In this document: one piece after another, positions 13,449 to 26,031 of the stretch
Position numbering within the stretch: position 1 is the stretch's first letter
Layout of the letters: each line of letters begins with the position of its first letter
Assembly: GCA_027475525.1 (NCBI GenBank)
Contig: JAMWFC010000051.1
Coordinates: forward strand, 2,431,205 to 2,495,204
Source of the DNA: Macrolepiota albuminosa
Lineage: Eukaryota > Basidiomycota > Agaricomycetes > Agaricales > Agaricaceae
Direction of reading: 5' to 3'
DNA: 64,000 nt
Made by a program: the position numbers and the translations under genes
The notes under the pieces: generated by a model
Told to the model about the DNA's origin: nothing
What the model saw: the letters and a program-made list of their open reading frames with translations, nothing else
Database searches by the model: none

Positions 13449-16400
13449 ATGTCGAATACCCTCGGCGTGCCAGAGAGTGTTGAACGTGCTTCCTTGTATT
13501 CTGTCGACGTCTCGGCCGCCAAACCATCGCCAGATACGTTAACCAGTATGTCTGCAACGCGTCGTGGTCCCAGACGAACCCTCACCATGTACAGAACTCG
13601 TGAAGCGTCTACGTGCTTTGACGCTCGCTCTTTTGCCAGTAGAAGTCGACCCCGCCAGTATCAATGGGTCAACTGGCAGAGTGATAACACCCAATGTCAT
13701 CTCAGCGTATAAGGCCGCTGCTGGGGACTTCGTCGAGGCTGTATATCCATTTGGATGATCAACGTTTGATGAGTGCTTATGATGTCCCAATGTAGCTCCC
13801 ATATTGTCTTCTTCGCGCAAGAGCGGAATTCTTGTGGGATGCCAATAACAATCCAGCAGATTACGGCGAAAACATGGGACGCGGTGCGTTCTTATGACTT
13901 TGATCCATCGCGCCTAAAACGAGTCGCTAATTCATTGTGGTGTTTCTCGTAGCGATTGCGTGTGAAGTCCTCGCTCGTAGAATTGTACACATGTCTCCAC
14001 CTGATAGGCTGGGGTCCATTATGTCGTCGCGTTTCCAACACAGACAGCTTGACGGGGGCGAGAGTGACATGACTAGTGCTCTGGAGGTTGCTATTGATTC
14101 CAACTGGTGTGTTAAACAGCTTCTGTTTTATGAACCCTCATAAACACTGAGATAGTACAATATTTTTGTCTTCCAATGAGGCTCAACAAGGTTGCCACAC
14201 TATCTTCTGTTCCTCATGCATTCGCCTAATGTTTAATACTTCTTGAAGTTGTCGCGGCCTTATGGAAGGGAGATCTTATTCAGCATAATATTGCCAACAA
14301 CGCCATTGATTGCAAGTCCTTTCCCTTCGACACGCGTGTTTCGGAGCTGACACGAAGTACAACAAAGATGTCCCATACGCTGACACACGTGAACATTCTT
14401 TCTGGGGTCATTTCGACACTTCAAGACTCAACGTCCCGAGGTTTGCGAATTTGTTGCATCGTATTACCACAAAACGGCTAACAACTTGACAGATATCAAA
14501 ATATTTTCCGTATCATCATCTGGCTCTTCTTTTTGTTTGCCTACTCGCAAGCAGGTAACGTCATTGAATAATCTACTCGGCGCAATGGGTTTTTGTCTTA
14601 GTTGGTTCGTAGTTCGTGAGCCTCTCGAACGTCTGAGCAATCCTCATAAATTGTTCGATGAATGGGAGCTTGTCCTCTATGTAATGGTGCTAGCATTCAC
14701 CATGGAAGGCATGCTCTTCTTATGATTTACGTGGACATATATTGACGTTGGTGTAATCCAGATTTGCACAAGGTCAAATTTCTCTCTTATGCTCTTATTG
14801 CTTTTTTATACTCCTTCAGTTCTACTTGGTTGTGTGGTTCTCCACTATTCGAGCCCTCTCGTTTTGGAACATTATCGCTTTAATCACCGACTCCCTTTTC
14901 GTTGCAGCCTTTACTCTGAGAGTGATTGGCTTTTCTTCTACTGGAGAAGCTGCTGCCGATGCAAGGCTCAGGAGCTTCCAAGTTTTGAGCTTTGCCGCTC
15001 CATTTATATGGTATGTTATGAACGCAACTGGAAAGTTTGAGCTCATTTCTTTGATCTAGGATGAGTTGAGCTTTTCTCTTTTTCAAAGAAAAATCTCGAG
15101 CTGATTTACATGGATCTAGAACTCGTCACGGTGTTTGATGGGTATAAGTAAGCTTCTCAATCTTTATTCCCAGTATAAATAAACCCCACTTGTGCGGTGC
15201 ATAGATACATTGGAACCATGCAGATATGTGTGGCACGAATGTTAAAAGAATCAGGCATTTTTTTCGCGGTATGAAATCTCTTGTGCCCCATGCCCTCTGC
15301 TAAAGGGACATGTTAGCTCTTGTCTGTGCTCGCAGTAGGGTTTGCCCAGGGTCTTTTTGCGTTAGACGCTGCCGATGGTTCGACTGAAGGACCATCCGTA
15401 GTAAGCACCTCTTTTCATCGTGTACATCATACTGCTGAATGTTTGGTCAATTTCAGGTGGTGAATATCTTGGTGCAGTCATTGTTATCGTGAGTTTGACC
15501 GTTGTACCCCCCTTGCATGTCTTAGAGTCTGTCAGGTCTCCGGATTATGGAAAATACGCTTCAAGGTGATCAATGTCTTTGTGCTCCAGTTTTGGAGGTC
15601 TTACGTTGAACATTCCTCATAGCCCACCTGGTCTTATTCTTTACTACTTGTCAGTTTGATCAAATCTCAATCGACGTGCTTCATTGACATTCTCATAGCT
15701 GGAATACCGTGACTGCGATTATCCTTCTTAATGTCCTTATCTCGTTATTCTCTTCTGCTTATTCGGATGTCAGTCGCCTTTAGAATTGTGTCAACTGTGA
15801 TGTCATCACTAATGGGCAAACTCAGGTCATTGAGGATGCTGAAGCTCAATACCTGGCATTCTTTGCAGCAAAGACCATCGGTATGATTCGGGCGCCGGAT
15901 TCTTTCGTATATCCTGCACCTTTCAACCTCGTAGAGACTTTCTTTGTGGCTCCTTTTGAGTATGATTCTTCTATCTTCTCTTTCACTGTGTGATCTAAAA
16001 CAACTGCGTGCAGAGTGATTCCAGGGTTCAAACTGAACCGAAAGAACTACAAAGTGGTATGGACATTTTCCTATCTTGCCATATGGTAGTCCGTTGATTT
16101 GCTCGATAGCTCAATCGCTATGTGATGGGTGTGCTTTTCTTCATCCCCTTGACCGTAATAGCTTTCTATGAGGCCGTGTACGAACAGCAGGAACATACTT
16201 GGCTCAAAAATTGGTTCCGCGGATCTGACGAGGGTGCGGCTGACTACGCTGAAGAAAGGGATCCTGAGATCGACGATCTTGAGTGCGGTGGAATGAAGAT
16301 CAGTAGAGTGCCTTTTGAGGAACTCATCAAATTGTTCCCGAATACAGAGAAGGTGCGTATATATATTATGTCTCTTGTTTTGATTATCCATTCGGTGCAT

Positions 16401-16483
16401 AGTCGAGTGAAGCCGTCATTGTCTCAGAGATCCACGAGTTAAAATTACAGCTGGCTCGCGTGCTTAAGAAGCTGGAAGCGTAA
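13449..16483 (+). CDS. YVC1: YVC1-like TRP-family vacuolar cation channel
   Basis: Gene with many short exons. Yeast Yvc1 is a TRP-type channel that releases calcium from the vacuole. The cytosolic N-terminus starts MSNTLGVPES and has ELVKRLRALTLALLPVEVD, GRVITPNVISAYKAAAGDF, LPYCLLRARAEFLWDANNNP and RRIVHMSPPDRL. Hydrophobic segments follow: NIFRIIIWLFFLFAYSQA, LVLYVMVLAFTMEG, FWNIIALITDSLFVAAFTLR and a pore-side block FALDAADGSTEGPS. After the last membrane segments come EAQYLAFFAGKTVGMIRAPD, LNRYVMGVLFFIPLTVIAFY, RVPFEELIKLFPNTEK and the end KLQLARVLKKLEA. One intron near 14310-14358 looks like a GC...AG intron (GCAAGT donor, CTGAC branch), but the phase there is off by one base, so an error is possible. 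No 77-bp duplication. Confidence 0.88.
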
Positions 16484-16608
16484 CTGGGCGGGCGCTTTAT
16501 TAATACAGGAGCGATCTAAGAACTCGATCGAATAGTTAACAGTTCAGGTGATCTCATGGACACTTTAAATAGGTTGGTGTTACAAAATCCGAAAAATGTA
16601 AACAACCG

Positions 16609-17444
16609 CTATTGCGCTGTTGTGGGTTCGCGAACAAGTTGAGTCAACAGGTGCATGGACTGCACAAAGAATGGACGAATCTCATTGATCTCCATGGAAC
16701 AAAGATTTGGAAGCTGAAAATGTGGCTTGCACAGAGGTCATACGATATTTAAAGGGAAGACGTACACTGAGTTCACTATGGTCAAGGGTTTGAAGACCTT
16801 CCCGACTCTTCGCTTGTCTAGCCTCCCGTAGGTCCTTCAATATATACCGTAGCTTGTCAGGATTCTCAAGATCATCGGACGCACTATTAACAAGTGTGGG
16901 GAGATAAAGACAGGCAATATATACCGTAGCTTGTCAGGATTCTCAAGATCATCGGACGCACTATTAACAAGTGTGGGGAGATAAAGACAGGCAGCATGCA
17001 ACAGTACGCACACATCGAGAAGGACTTTGGAGATTTCAACAAAACGAAATGGTAGATCGCTGAAGTCGCGCTGTGATGTTTCTTTATTCAGCTTGTCCTG
17101 AAGAAAGTCTGTGACGAAGGTCTGCAACAGATTGTATGTGGGAAGAACAGGCAAACGTACCAACATTGAGCCATGGAGGCGCAACGATGTGGCATCTCTT
17201 TTTCGCTTTCAGATTAACCGCCATCCATATTGGAACAGTGGCTTTCTGAGGCGGCCGCAAAGGCCCATACGCGCCCTGATGGTCTTGAGCTCGGGGTGTT
17301 GCGGCGTGCAAGATAAAGAAGTACCGAGATGAATGCAGTTCTTTCCATTGATATCAAGGGCACTATCTCGATGAGTTGCTGACAGGCAATGAGCTCAAGC
17401 TCAGCAGGAGTAACGGATACGCGCAGGCTGTCCGGAAGAGCCAT
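16609..17444 (-). CDS. PSF2: GINS complex subunit Psf2 (DNA replication)
   Basis: Five exons: 17444-17325, 17275-17161, 17108-17012, 16960-16766 and 16713-16609. With one copy of the duplication 16838-16993 removed they total 555 nt, 184 aa. Psf2 is part of the GINS tetramer of the CMG replicative helicase. Motifs: SVTPAELELIACQQLIEIVP at the N-terminus, GAYGPLRPPQKATVPIWMA, NLKAKKRCHIVAPPWLNV, LPFRFVEISKVLLDVASDDL, LRYILKDLREARQAKSREGL, and EINEIRPFFVQSMHLLTQL near the C-terminus. All splice sites are GT...AG. A second duplication (17409-17562) repeats the start codon region; the downstream copy with ATG at 17444 joins the gene. Inferred intact and essential, which argues against the duplications being real. 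Confidence 0.94.
16838..16993. repeat. 77-bp exact tandem duplication 8
   Basis: Period 77, match 79 bp, across exon 4 and its upstream intron in PSF2 (minus strand). Removal restores LRYILKDLREAR. Confidence 0.97.
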
Positions 17445-17562
17445 CGTCTGTTACTCAACAGCAGATGCTATGGGACGCGAATATCAGTAACGGATACGCG
17501 CAGGCTGTCCGGAAGAGCCATCGTCTGTTACTCAACAGCAGATGCTATGGGACGCGAATATC
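17409..17562. repeat. 77-bp exact tandem duplication 9
   Basis: Period 77, match exactly 77 bp. Duplicates the start codon and 5' leader of PSF2. Confidence 0.97.
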
Positions 17563-17580
17563 GATTTGGCCGTATTGTGT

Positions 17581-17586
17581 CACGTG
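17581..17586. promoter_or_regulatory. CACGTG box in PSF2/haspin divergent promoter
   Basis: CACGTG lies about 60 bp upstream of PSF2 once the duplicate is removed, and about 95 bp upstream of the haspin start. Candidate bHLH (Cbf1-type) site; function inferred. Confidence 0.4.
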
Positions 17587-17680
17587 TAGCCGCGTGATCG
17601 GCGCGTCTTTGGTTGATTCCCAAAGTAGATACTGTGGATTATCTCGTCTTTCGTTGCTCTTAGCTTTTGTATTCGTCGTC

Positions 17681-20414
17681 ATGCTTGGGACCAGGACTAA
17701 GCAGATCTACTCATATGGTAAGCGTAACCAACGCATCGTTGCTGTCTCGGAAAACGAGGAAATGAGGGTTCCCAGTATCTTTGACGATATAAAGGTAAGC
17801 GTAACCAACGCATCGTTGCTGTCTCGGAAAACGAGGAAATGAGGGTTCCCAGTATCTTTGACGATATAAAACCCCTGCCTCGCGCACGATTGTGTCTAAA
17901 ATGAAGAAACGGGAGCACACAGTGAACGCAAAGTCCAGGTCGCCATCCCGAAGATTGTACATGTGATTCGAAAAAAGAAGCTTTCAAATTCGACAGTGTC
18001 CCCGTCAGCGAAGTTCGCCCGACTTGCAGAGCTCCTCGACGCAGAAACGATGGGGAAAATCCCTAAATCCAGACCAGATGCTCCAGGAAAGCTTGCTGGA
18101 ACTCCATCTCGTGCACCTCTATTACCTTTCAGTCTCAACACACCTGGTACCCCAACTGTTTCTCGGAGAATAGCTGGTCCGAAGGTACTTGCTGCAAAAC
18201 GGGAGCCCCAAAAACTCAAATCATTTTCGCCTTTCGTTGAAGTACACATTACTATTCTGGATGACAATGGAAGGACAGTGCAGCAGGAGAGGAGGGTGTC
18301 ACGGACAGATGTACAATCAAATCCGGTGAACGAGATCGTTCGAAAGCCCTCGAGTCCTTGCAAGGCATCCCCTACTCCTGAAATGGATTCTCAGGGTGAT
18401 GAGGAAGTCTTTCCACTGAAAAGGCCCAAAAGACCTGCGAAACGCGTGGTTATCACGGTAGACTCCGATACAGAAGACGAGGATGTTACGCCGAGTGTTC
18501 AGCGTCAGGACTCAAACACACCCACTCTGCAAGAGGTCATATCTATGCCTGCGATATCACAGCCTTCGCGATCATGCTCTTATATGCCATACCCACCACA
18601 ATTGAATGTAGAAGTCGTGGTTCCTCCCGCACCGTATACTATCAAGAGAACGACTTTAGCCTCAGTGAAGTCAACTATCCCTATCGTTGAGCCATCGCGC
18701 TCTCAATCACACTATCTGCCTCCTTCACCTCCACTAATCCGACAACGTCAATTGACTCCCATACGACGCCGTGGCGGGCAAGACCTCTTCAAACCTATAT
18801 ATCCCCCGTCGCCATCTCTCACATCCACCGATCTCGACCTTTCATTCGACTTTGAGGACTTGAACATTATTGATACCTCAATAAATCAGAGCAATTCACA
18901 GATACATGACTATCTTAAACCACTCCTGGCCGAATGCGGTCAATCTGCCTGTGGACCTATAGAATTTTCTTCCTTCATTGAAACTTTTCCTTACGATCGG
19001 GTTGTCCAATCGGCTGCAGGTTTGCCTGTGGACCTATAGAATTTTCTTCCTTCATTGAAACTTTTCCTTACGATCGGGTTGTCCAATCGGCTGCAGGTTT
19101 CCGACTGATCTACGTTTAAAAGATAGGTGAAGCGAGCTATTCAGAAGTTTTGGGATTGGAGATGTAGTCCTGAAAGTTATACCCCTGAGGGATGAATCCA
19201 GTAGAAGCACTGCTCTAAGCAGTACCGAGGGCAGAGATGAAGACGACGGTCCGGCACCGACTGATGCAAAGGATGTCCTCAAGGAAATTATAGTTACTGA
19301 TGCGATGGGACAGGTTTGTGATGGATTTGTGAAGCTTCTGAAGACATATGTGGTTCGAGGCAAGTATCCTGAGGTTCTATTGCGCCTCTGGGATGAATAT
19401 CACGCGAGAAAAGGTTCCGAGAGTATGAGGCCTGGTACGTCAAATTGTACGTATTCTTGTAGTCATCTGTTAAAGAAAGTCCTAGACAAATTCCTCGTAT
19501 CTCAAGTATACGCAATCATTGTCCTACCTAACGGCGGTCCTGACCTAGAAGCCTACAAGTTCGTATCTCCTGGCAAAATGGGTTGGCGACAGGCGTGCAG
19601 CATCTTCTGGCAAGTGGCAAAATCTCTTGCACATGCGGAACAATTAGTTTCCTTTGAGGTGGGCACCTTACTATGCAAGGTCTTTCGATCAATTGACGAT
19701 TCGTGCGTGCCTCGCAAAGCATCGCGACCTTCATCTCGGCCAAATCCTGGTCAAAGACCTTCCTATCGTAGGAACGCTTCCGCTTCAACCGCGGAATGAG
19801 AATGTGCGATCGAACTTGAGGCCATCGCGGGTGTATATGGACGATCCGGTTCATGGTGTACGTGCTACTTTGATCGATCTTGGCCTCTCCAGGATGGATG
19901 CCGGTGATGGAGACGGTGGCGAAATGATTCATTGGACCCAATTCGAAGACGAGGTCTTCATGGGTGAGGGTGACTATCAGTTCGATGTCTACCGCATGAT
20001 GAGGGAACACAATGGGGGTGATTGGGAGGACTTTAAGCCTCTCACAAATGTCATGGTGGGTCCCTTTCATATCATATCGTTACATGAGTGGAGTACCGTT
20101 GAACGTTTTTTGAAAAGTGGCTTCATTATCTGGCCGTGAAGCTTATGAAAGCTAAGCGTTTAAGAGCACCTTCAGCCCCACGAACATCTCCGATTCCGGA
20201 CACCGCGGCCTTCACAGAGAAAGACTGTTATGATTGCCTTGTGGATATTGAAGAGTGGCTTCGAACATGTGTTGTTCCTTTTGTGCCGAAAGCTAAGGGG
20301 AAAGGAAGGAAGAAGATCGCGACTTCTACTGTTACGCCACCGTCTGGTCCGGCATGTGCTGGCGAAGTTGTTGTGTACGCTGTCAAGAGGGGTTGGATTC
20401 AACCCGTAGCGTAA
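17681..20414 (+). CDS. Haspin-like serine/threonine kinase
   Basis: Haspins phosphorylate histone H3 Thr3 and place the chromosomal passenger complex in mitosis. The long N-terminal half is Ser/Pro-rich and low in order (PSPSLTSTDLDLSFDFEDLN). The kinase core has a glycine-rich loop and ATP lysine (KKIGEASYSEVFGIGDVVLK), hinge YAIIVLPNGGPDLE, the HRD-type HRDLHLGQILVKD, a haspin-like IDLGLSRMD in place of DFG, and FDVYRMMREHNGGDWEDF. It ends GGWIQPVA-like at 20414. Start at 17681 (MLGTRTKQIYSYG) is the likely one. Two duplications (17717-17870, 18946-19100) and three one-base losses close together (at 19100, in the A run 19118-19121, in the T run 19148-19151) break the frame as given; with them repaired SAAGFPTDLRLKKIGEASYS is continuous. 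Splicing between 17870 and 17960 is unsure. Confidence 0.87.
17717..17870. repeat. 77-bp exact tandem duplication 10
   Basis: Period 77, match exactly 77 bp, in the N-terminal coding part of the haspin-like gene. Confidence 0.97.
18946..19100. repeat. 77-bp exact tandem duplication 11
   Basis: Period 77, match 78 bp, just before the haspin kinase domain. The frame needs one more base at the right edge (AAG F PTDLRLKK). Confidence 0.97.
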
Positions 20415-20809
20415 CCTCGTGGTAACTTAGGTTTTTCGGAGGTAATTTTCTCGGGCAGTCAGTGTCAAGGATAATTTTCGGAGCCAGCCAAGTGCAAGAT
20501 CTAGTTCCCATATACAGCAGATATATTGATATATTGATATGTCAAGGATAATTTTCGGAGCCAGCCAAGTGCAAGATCTAGTTCCCATATACAGCAGATA
20601 TATTGATATATTGATATATATATCATTAGATACCGAGAAACGGAAGGGATCTGGGTATGGTGTTATGTAGCATACGTTTGAGGATTGTACAGCCTGGTAT
20701 AGCAGACCAAATGCCTATATGTGTAAAGATCGTAAGCGATGCAAATTTGCAAAGGTTGAGAACGTCCAACAGCGTCAAAATGGGCCAGTATACATAGATT
20801 GTGCATTCA
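20415..20809. other. Convergent 3' interval haspin / GH16 gene
   Basis: Short interval between two converging 3' ends, with a small AT-rich tract of GATATATT units at about 20514-20630, part of which is doubled by a 77-bp duplication. No gene seen. Confidence 0.5.
20463..20617. repeat. 77-bp exact tandem duplication 12
   Basis: Period 77, match 78 bp, intergenic, 3' of the haspin-like gene. Confidence 0.97.
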
Positions 20810-23369
20810 TCAACATGGCTCGATAAAAGAATTTTGGGGGAAAGGTTGCCCATAATCACCAAGCCAGCTAGTCAGATTGGGATTTGAGTATGCTTCGATG
20901 TGACTGGAGGAGAAAATAACTCGTTAATTCTAAGGCTGAAGATTACGACATCACACTGACGCATTTATATAGTCTTCTGTTGGGAAGTCTCGCGGATTGC
21001 AGCCAATATTGATGGCATGCGCCGGCTGATAGACACGGATGTAGTCTATTCGTAGATGGTTAGGAAAAGTAAGATGTTCAAAATCAATTTCCCCGAAGTT
21101 TCTTGACATGCCCAGGTTGACTATGATGTACTGTTCATGTGGATCAACATCTGAGCAGGGTACACCCAACGGACCAGATATAACTCACCATGGGCTCTTG
21201 AGGTATTGCTCTTGCAGAGATCTCCACAGTTGGGTCAGGACCTACACCAGGGGCGTTCAATGTCCACGCGATCGTGCCTTCTGATACCCAGGTGATATAC
21301 TAGAAACTTTCAGGTTGAGGCAAGAAAATATTGGCGTACTACTCACTGCATCGTCGTAGCCTGATTTGTACTAAGCCCATATCAGTCGTGGAACATATTT
21401 AAGGTTCTCTTTTCTTACTCACCTCGAAAGCGTAAACAGAATAACAAGCAGCATTCAACTCGTAGCAACTCTGACTCGTGTCAGTGACGACGGAAGTAGC
21501 TTGTTGGGTAGCGCTGCCCAGGAAAGTATTTAGATGCGAAATTTCCGGGTTCGGTACAATCATATTGTCTGAAGTATTCTGCCAGATCCAAGCACGATTG
21601 AAGGGCTGCCATCGACAATGAATGTACAAAGAACCGAAGTAAGCGAACAAGCACCGAGCTATGAATAAAGGCGTACCGCAAACTGGGCTGACTGCGAGAC
21701 TTGGCCCCTGAGAGGCTTCCCCGTAACCTGCCAAACTCAAGGTTAACAACTATGGACTCCAAGGGGCGAAGTTACGTTCTCCGCGTACCTGAGCTTCGAA
21801 GACATCAATTTCCGGTGCAGCACGTCCGACGAATGTTCCATCATGGTGCTTCGGTCCAGGGTGCGTAGTGTCGTCTGGACAAGTGCATCGGGATAGCCGC
21901 TGCCCAGGTAAGACCGACAACGCATTATTATAACTCGGATCCCCGTCGATCGTGGCAGCGAATGGCTGCCCATTCACGACTTGGTCGGGTACTGTACCGA
22001 CATCACACGCATCGTACGTGTAAGGCCACTAAGAACATATCACATAAGAAGAAGGAAGTCTGGAAGATAACCAGAACAGACCATTCCTTCCAGGCTGGCT
22101 CCATACCCTGCTCTTCCGAGATTCCCCATAGTCCATACCGCAGGCCACATCCCTACAACATTGTTGATACCAGGGAGCATTGCAGATACTTCAATGTAAC
22201 CCCCTGTGAAACAGAACTTGTTCCTAAACGGTTTTAATTCCCAGCGGCGGAGATACAAGACCCGATTTACCACGTTGATATCATACCTTTAGATGGCAAT
22301 CAGTAAGATTCGGAAGATACATCTCGGGCACAACATACCTCCTTGATAATTTAGATCATGTGTCTGCATTTGAGAGAATGTGATGACAAGTGACCCATTC
22401 TCAGTCGTGACTGCAGCGGGATCATACCACTCCAAATTGTTTGTTTCCTGTGAGATTTTTTGAACTAGTCGTATGACATGGATCAAATACGGATTATGAA
22501 CGTACCCAGTAGTGTAGATCAGCTGCCTCCCAGTACGGATCATCTCCAGGATAAAATGACCTGCCATCGGTATTGAACTCATCAGAAAACACTAGTTGCA
22601 ATCGGGAACCATCCTTCCAGGACTTCGCAAAGTGTGCCTCTTTTGGCGTCTCGTGGTCTATCAGACCAAAGTTTCCCAGTGATGGTACCTGCCAATACAT
22701 TTCCTGCTATCTGCCATGGATGACAGCCAGACACACACACCTGCCCAGTCGCATTGGTACCACCAAGATTGAATGATGACTGCAGGTTCGCTATCTTCCG
22801 GAAGTGAGATATAACTGGGTACCCGAGGCTATTCAACAGTATATTGTCAAATTGATGACGGGGCACAAGTAGAGAAATCTTACAAGAGCAATATAAATCC
22901 TATGATAAGCAGACTTAAACATCCAAGGTTGGCCATTCCGCGCCGCGAGAACGAAAGATCGTAGCGTTTGACCTCGTCAAAGCGATAGTCGGGGTTGTGA
23001 ATTTCGTCGTCTGCTTCCACCAGGTCAGTGGAAAGATCTGCACCCCACTGACGTGGATCGGGTGCAAGAGAGTACTGAAAGGAATTGTCAATCGCGCAAA
23101 GTGGATTGACAATCAAGTCTGCTTACCTTTTCGTTGAGCGAACTCAGCCGCGAGCCATCGAAAGAGTATGGTGTGTCCGACCCATTCTAAAGCACAATTG
23201 GTGAAATCATCTGGGTCAGCAGGTTAAACAACACACTGACCCAGCTTTCCCTGAAAAGCTTGCCTGAAGAGGCCGATGTTATAAGGAATGAGGGACTTGG
23301 TGGTGAAAGACGAAGGAGACTGCGAGTGGGCGTCGAGGGAGGGCTGTGGGACGAGTCTCCTAGGTACAT
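20810..23369 (-). CDS. KRE6/SKN1-type GH16 protein for beta-1,6-glucan synthesis
   Basis: Multi-exon gene; first exons 23369-23241, 23186-23127 and from 23074. Fungal KRE6/SKN1 proteins are type II membrane proteins of the secretory pathway needed for beta-1,6-glucan. The N-terminal Ser/Pro-rich cytosolic tail (SPPSTPTRSLLRLSPPSP) leads to DLSFSRRGMANLGCLSLLII, where the membrane segment starts. The luminal GH16 domain has RLQLVFSDEFNTDGRSFYPG, WYDPAAVTTENGSLVITFSQ, GGYIEVSAMLPG, the catalytic E-I-D-x-x-E in APEIDVFEAQV, and at the end LRIDYIRVYQP, with SFIEPC at the stop (20810). The start at 23369 (MYLGDSSHS) is chosen because it joins in frame to the next exon; a Met at 23523 in another frame is rejected. 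No duplication. Confidence 0.9.
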
Positions 23370-23942
23370 GGGAGGAAGTGGGAAAAGGTAAGAGAACGTA
23401 GGTAAACAGGCCGAATGTACCCAGCCACATCGTTGCCAACACCCGAATCGAAGCGAATGAGTTAAATAAACGGTTCTCCCAAAAATAGAATCCTACAGGA
23501 CAGGACTTGTTTTTCGGCGCCATTGCCGTGGTCTCGCCTTCTCAATCTGCATCATTTTGATACAATATATTCCTACTTCATAGCCCGTGCTCTGAATTTC
23601 CAGTATCCCAGAATCCCAGCTAATGAGTCTAGAGCAAGAAATAAAGCTTCCTCGGTCGAGCGTCATTGACACGAGACGTTTGATGAGTTGTTTACGTATT
23701 CATCAGGTGGAGTGAGTGTGTATGAAAGACCCTTAAAAGTGACAAGGGAAATCGTTGAATGCGTGGCACATGGCCTGACTTCACCAGACACACCCAGATA
23801 AGTGCGAGAACCACGAAGTTCTATATGTGTGAGAGAGAAAACATGATTATCGGAAGTCGGAGCGCGATGTTTCCCGGCGGCGTGCATCCACGTGACATGC
23901 ATTCCTTTACCCAGGACTGCCGACTCGGATAAGCGATAGAAT
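23370..23942. other. Divergent intergenic region GH16 / F-box
   Basis: 573 bp between two start codons. Contains CACGTG at 23889-23894, 49 bp upstream of the F-box start. No gene supported. Confidence 0.5.
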
Positions 23943-25408
23943 ATGCGTTTTGAATCTCTCCCTGTCGACCTCATTGCTGATATTCTTGGTGAACTCGACA
24001 TCAAGTCCCTCATCACCACATCTATCGTGTGCAGGCGTCTCCGTGACATTGTGTCTGATCAATCATTGAATCCATGGCGTCGTCCCATCTTGCGTGCACT
24101 GCGTTCAGGCAATTATGAAAGCTCTCTCAAAAATCTGAGCGTCCGCTCCACAGTTCCTCGACAGAATTGGATTGAAATATTGTCCATTGCTTCTCCATCT
24201 TTCCTTCTTTATGAAGCTACTTTGCCCAACCTCACGTCCGGAGAGTGGGAAGAATGTTTCAAACGGCGTTTTCTCCCAGGATGGCGTAGATGGAAAAAGG
24301 ATGGAACGTGGAAAAAGGCTTACCTGAAGTTAGTTTCTTGTCAATGTGCGTTGATTCGTACACTTTGAAAGCCTCTTTGTCAGGATATTGCATCGTGTAT
24401 CCCATCGTACAGAAACCCTGTGTACCTCAGACGAAGCATGGACTAAGTTGGTATTACTTTGTTATGTGGTGATTCGATCCTCTGATAATATCAGATATAT
24501 CGTCCTCAATCGCAATGGTTCTGCTAATGAACTCGAAATGTCTTCTCGTAGCTTCAATCCTTTCATCATATTTAATGAGATGAAGTACGTTCAACAAGTC
24601 TTCCCTGGATTTGATCTTCACTGTTTTCCAGGATTCAAAGTAATCTAGCGCATCTTGAGACTCGAATCAGGGTTTGTAAACGAACGCGCCAGAATATGTC
24701 CTACTAACACTAGGTAGCTGGTCGTTGAATTCGCGGATGTCCGTATTCTCGCCTTCGGGACCTTGAATCGGCCTCGCAGTACCTTAACAGTCAATTCAAA
24801 TGCGTATCTGTTTTTACATCCTCCAGACATCGATCCCGATAGCTGTTTGGACGAGGTGCTACACAGTTATCCCACGTCAAAGATAAGCATGCTAGTTGAG
24901 GATCATGGTGTCTACCCGATCCATCATCTGGCTGCGCCGTCGCATAGTGGGCTATTTGATTCCCAATATATTTATCTAAAATGACACGTAGTGTTTTCAG
25001 CATACGTCCCACGCCCCGCTCCAGAAACATATGCACGGTTGTCGTATCCCCTTCCTGCTTCATCTCATGCCAACTATCCTTATCATACTGCTGGGGGCGG
25101 TGACAAAAGGTGGCTAGGGGAAAGCGAATTGGAAAAAGAAGGTCTATGTTGGGTTGGCGGCTTGATGTGAGCCTCGAATTTCAGTTGGCCTTTTTTCTTC
25201 TGACTGATTCGTGATCAGGATCATAGCCCAGCTTGTTGGCCCGCGTACACATGATTTGTCTGGAGATTGGCTTCAAGACCTCGATCTCGTCGTCGGTCCT
25301 GGACGGAATCAGTACGCATCCTTCACCTGGACAGATCTATGGGCAATTGCGCCCTGGATGGAAGAAAGAATAACGAGAAAGATTCAGGGACCAGGCCTCG
25401 GAATATGA
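23943..25408 (+). CDS. F-box domain protein
   Basis: Multi-exon gene. The F-box is at the very N-terminus (MRFESLPVDLIADILGELDI, then SIVCRRLRDIVSD), which would bind Skp1 and make this a substrate receptor of an SCF ubiquitin ligase; the substrate is unknown. Later exons give WRRPILRALRSGNYESSLKN, FADVRILAFGTLNRPRST, a Pro/His-rich stretch (SHANYPYHTAGGGDKRWLGE) and the end FTWTDLWAIAPWMEERITRK, stop near 25406. This tail looks like a conserved fungal F-box family without a named function. Several introns of about 50 bp; exact junctions in the middle (24330-24720, 24980-25000) are not settled. Unlike its neighbours it holds no 77-bp duplication. Confidence 0.75.
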
Positions 25409-26031
25409 AAAAAATGATTAGTAGTCGTACCCCACTATTTGTGCCATCTATCTTAGAGCGCACTCTCACACCTCAGTTGCATCCTCCAAATCACGTAGTA
25501 CTGTCCTACGAAGAGGAACTGTTCTTGTTGCTGATGATGCGCCATCACTTGGGTGATTGTTGTGAGCCACGTGGAGCGCACAAGATCGGTATGTCCTCCT
25601 TTGTCCGAGATCTTTTTATTATGATAGCAATTTAGGATTTTTTGAAATACACTGTTTCGGGGGTTCGAAAGAAACAAAAACAAAGACGTGTATGATCACT
25701 GTGTGATCGTTTTTTGATTAATGATTTTACGCGGAGGCGGCGAGATGCCTTTTGGGGAATCCTTGAGGGGTGACTAACCGCCTTTACAATATCGGCCAGT
25801 TGAAGACAATAAGCGCGTATCCTTTGCCTGCCGGCTTTGTCTTGGTGTGGCTAAGATGGTATGTTTAAAAGAAGCGTATGGAATTAAGGGGTTTCACTTG
25901 GTCCGATTTTCCTCCCTTTCCTACTATCTTCAGAATTTCTCCCTCCTACTACATTCTTTCTTATTCCCTAGCATTGCAGGACAACGCTAATATAATTTTT
26001 CTTACTTCTCTTTCCATCAAATTATTTTACC
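25409..26031. other. Intergenic region between F-box and zinc-finger genes
   Basis: About 620 bp, AT-rich and pyrimidine-rich toward 26031. Short ORFs only, none with recognised features. Confidence 0.5.

Noticed and set aside
23224..23523. 99-aa ORF as the N-terminus of the GH16 gene
   Set aside because: It is in another frame from MYLGDSSHS (23369), and only the latter splices in frame into NGSDTPYSFDG.
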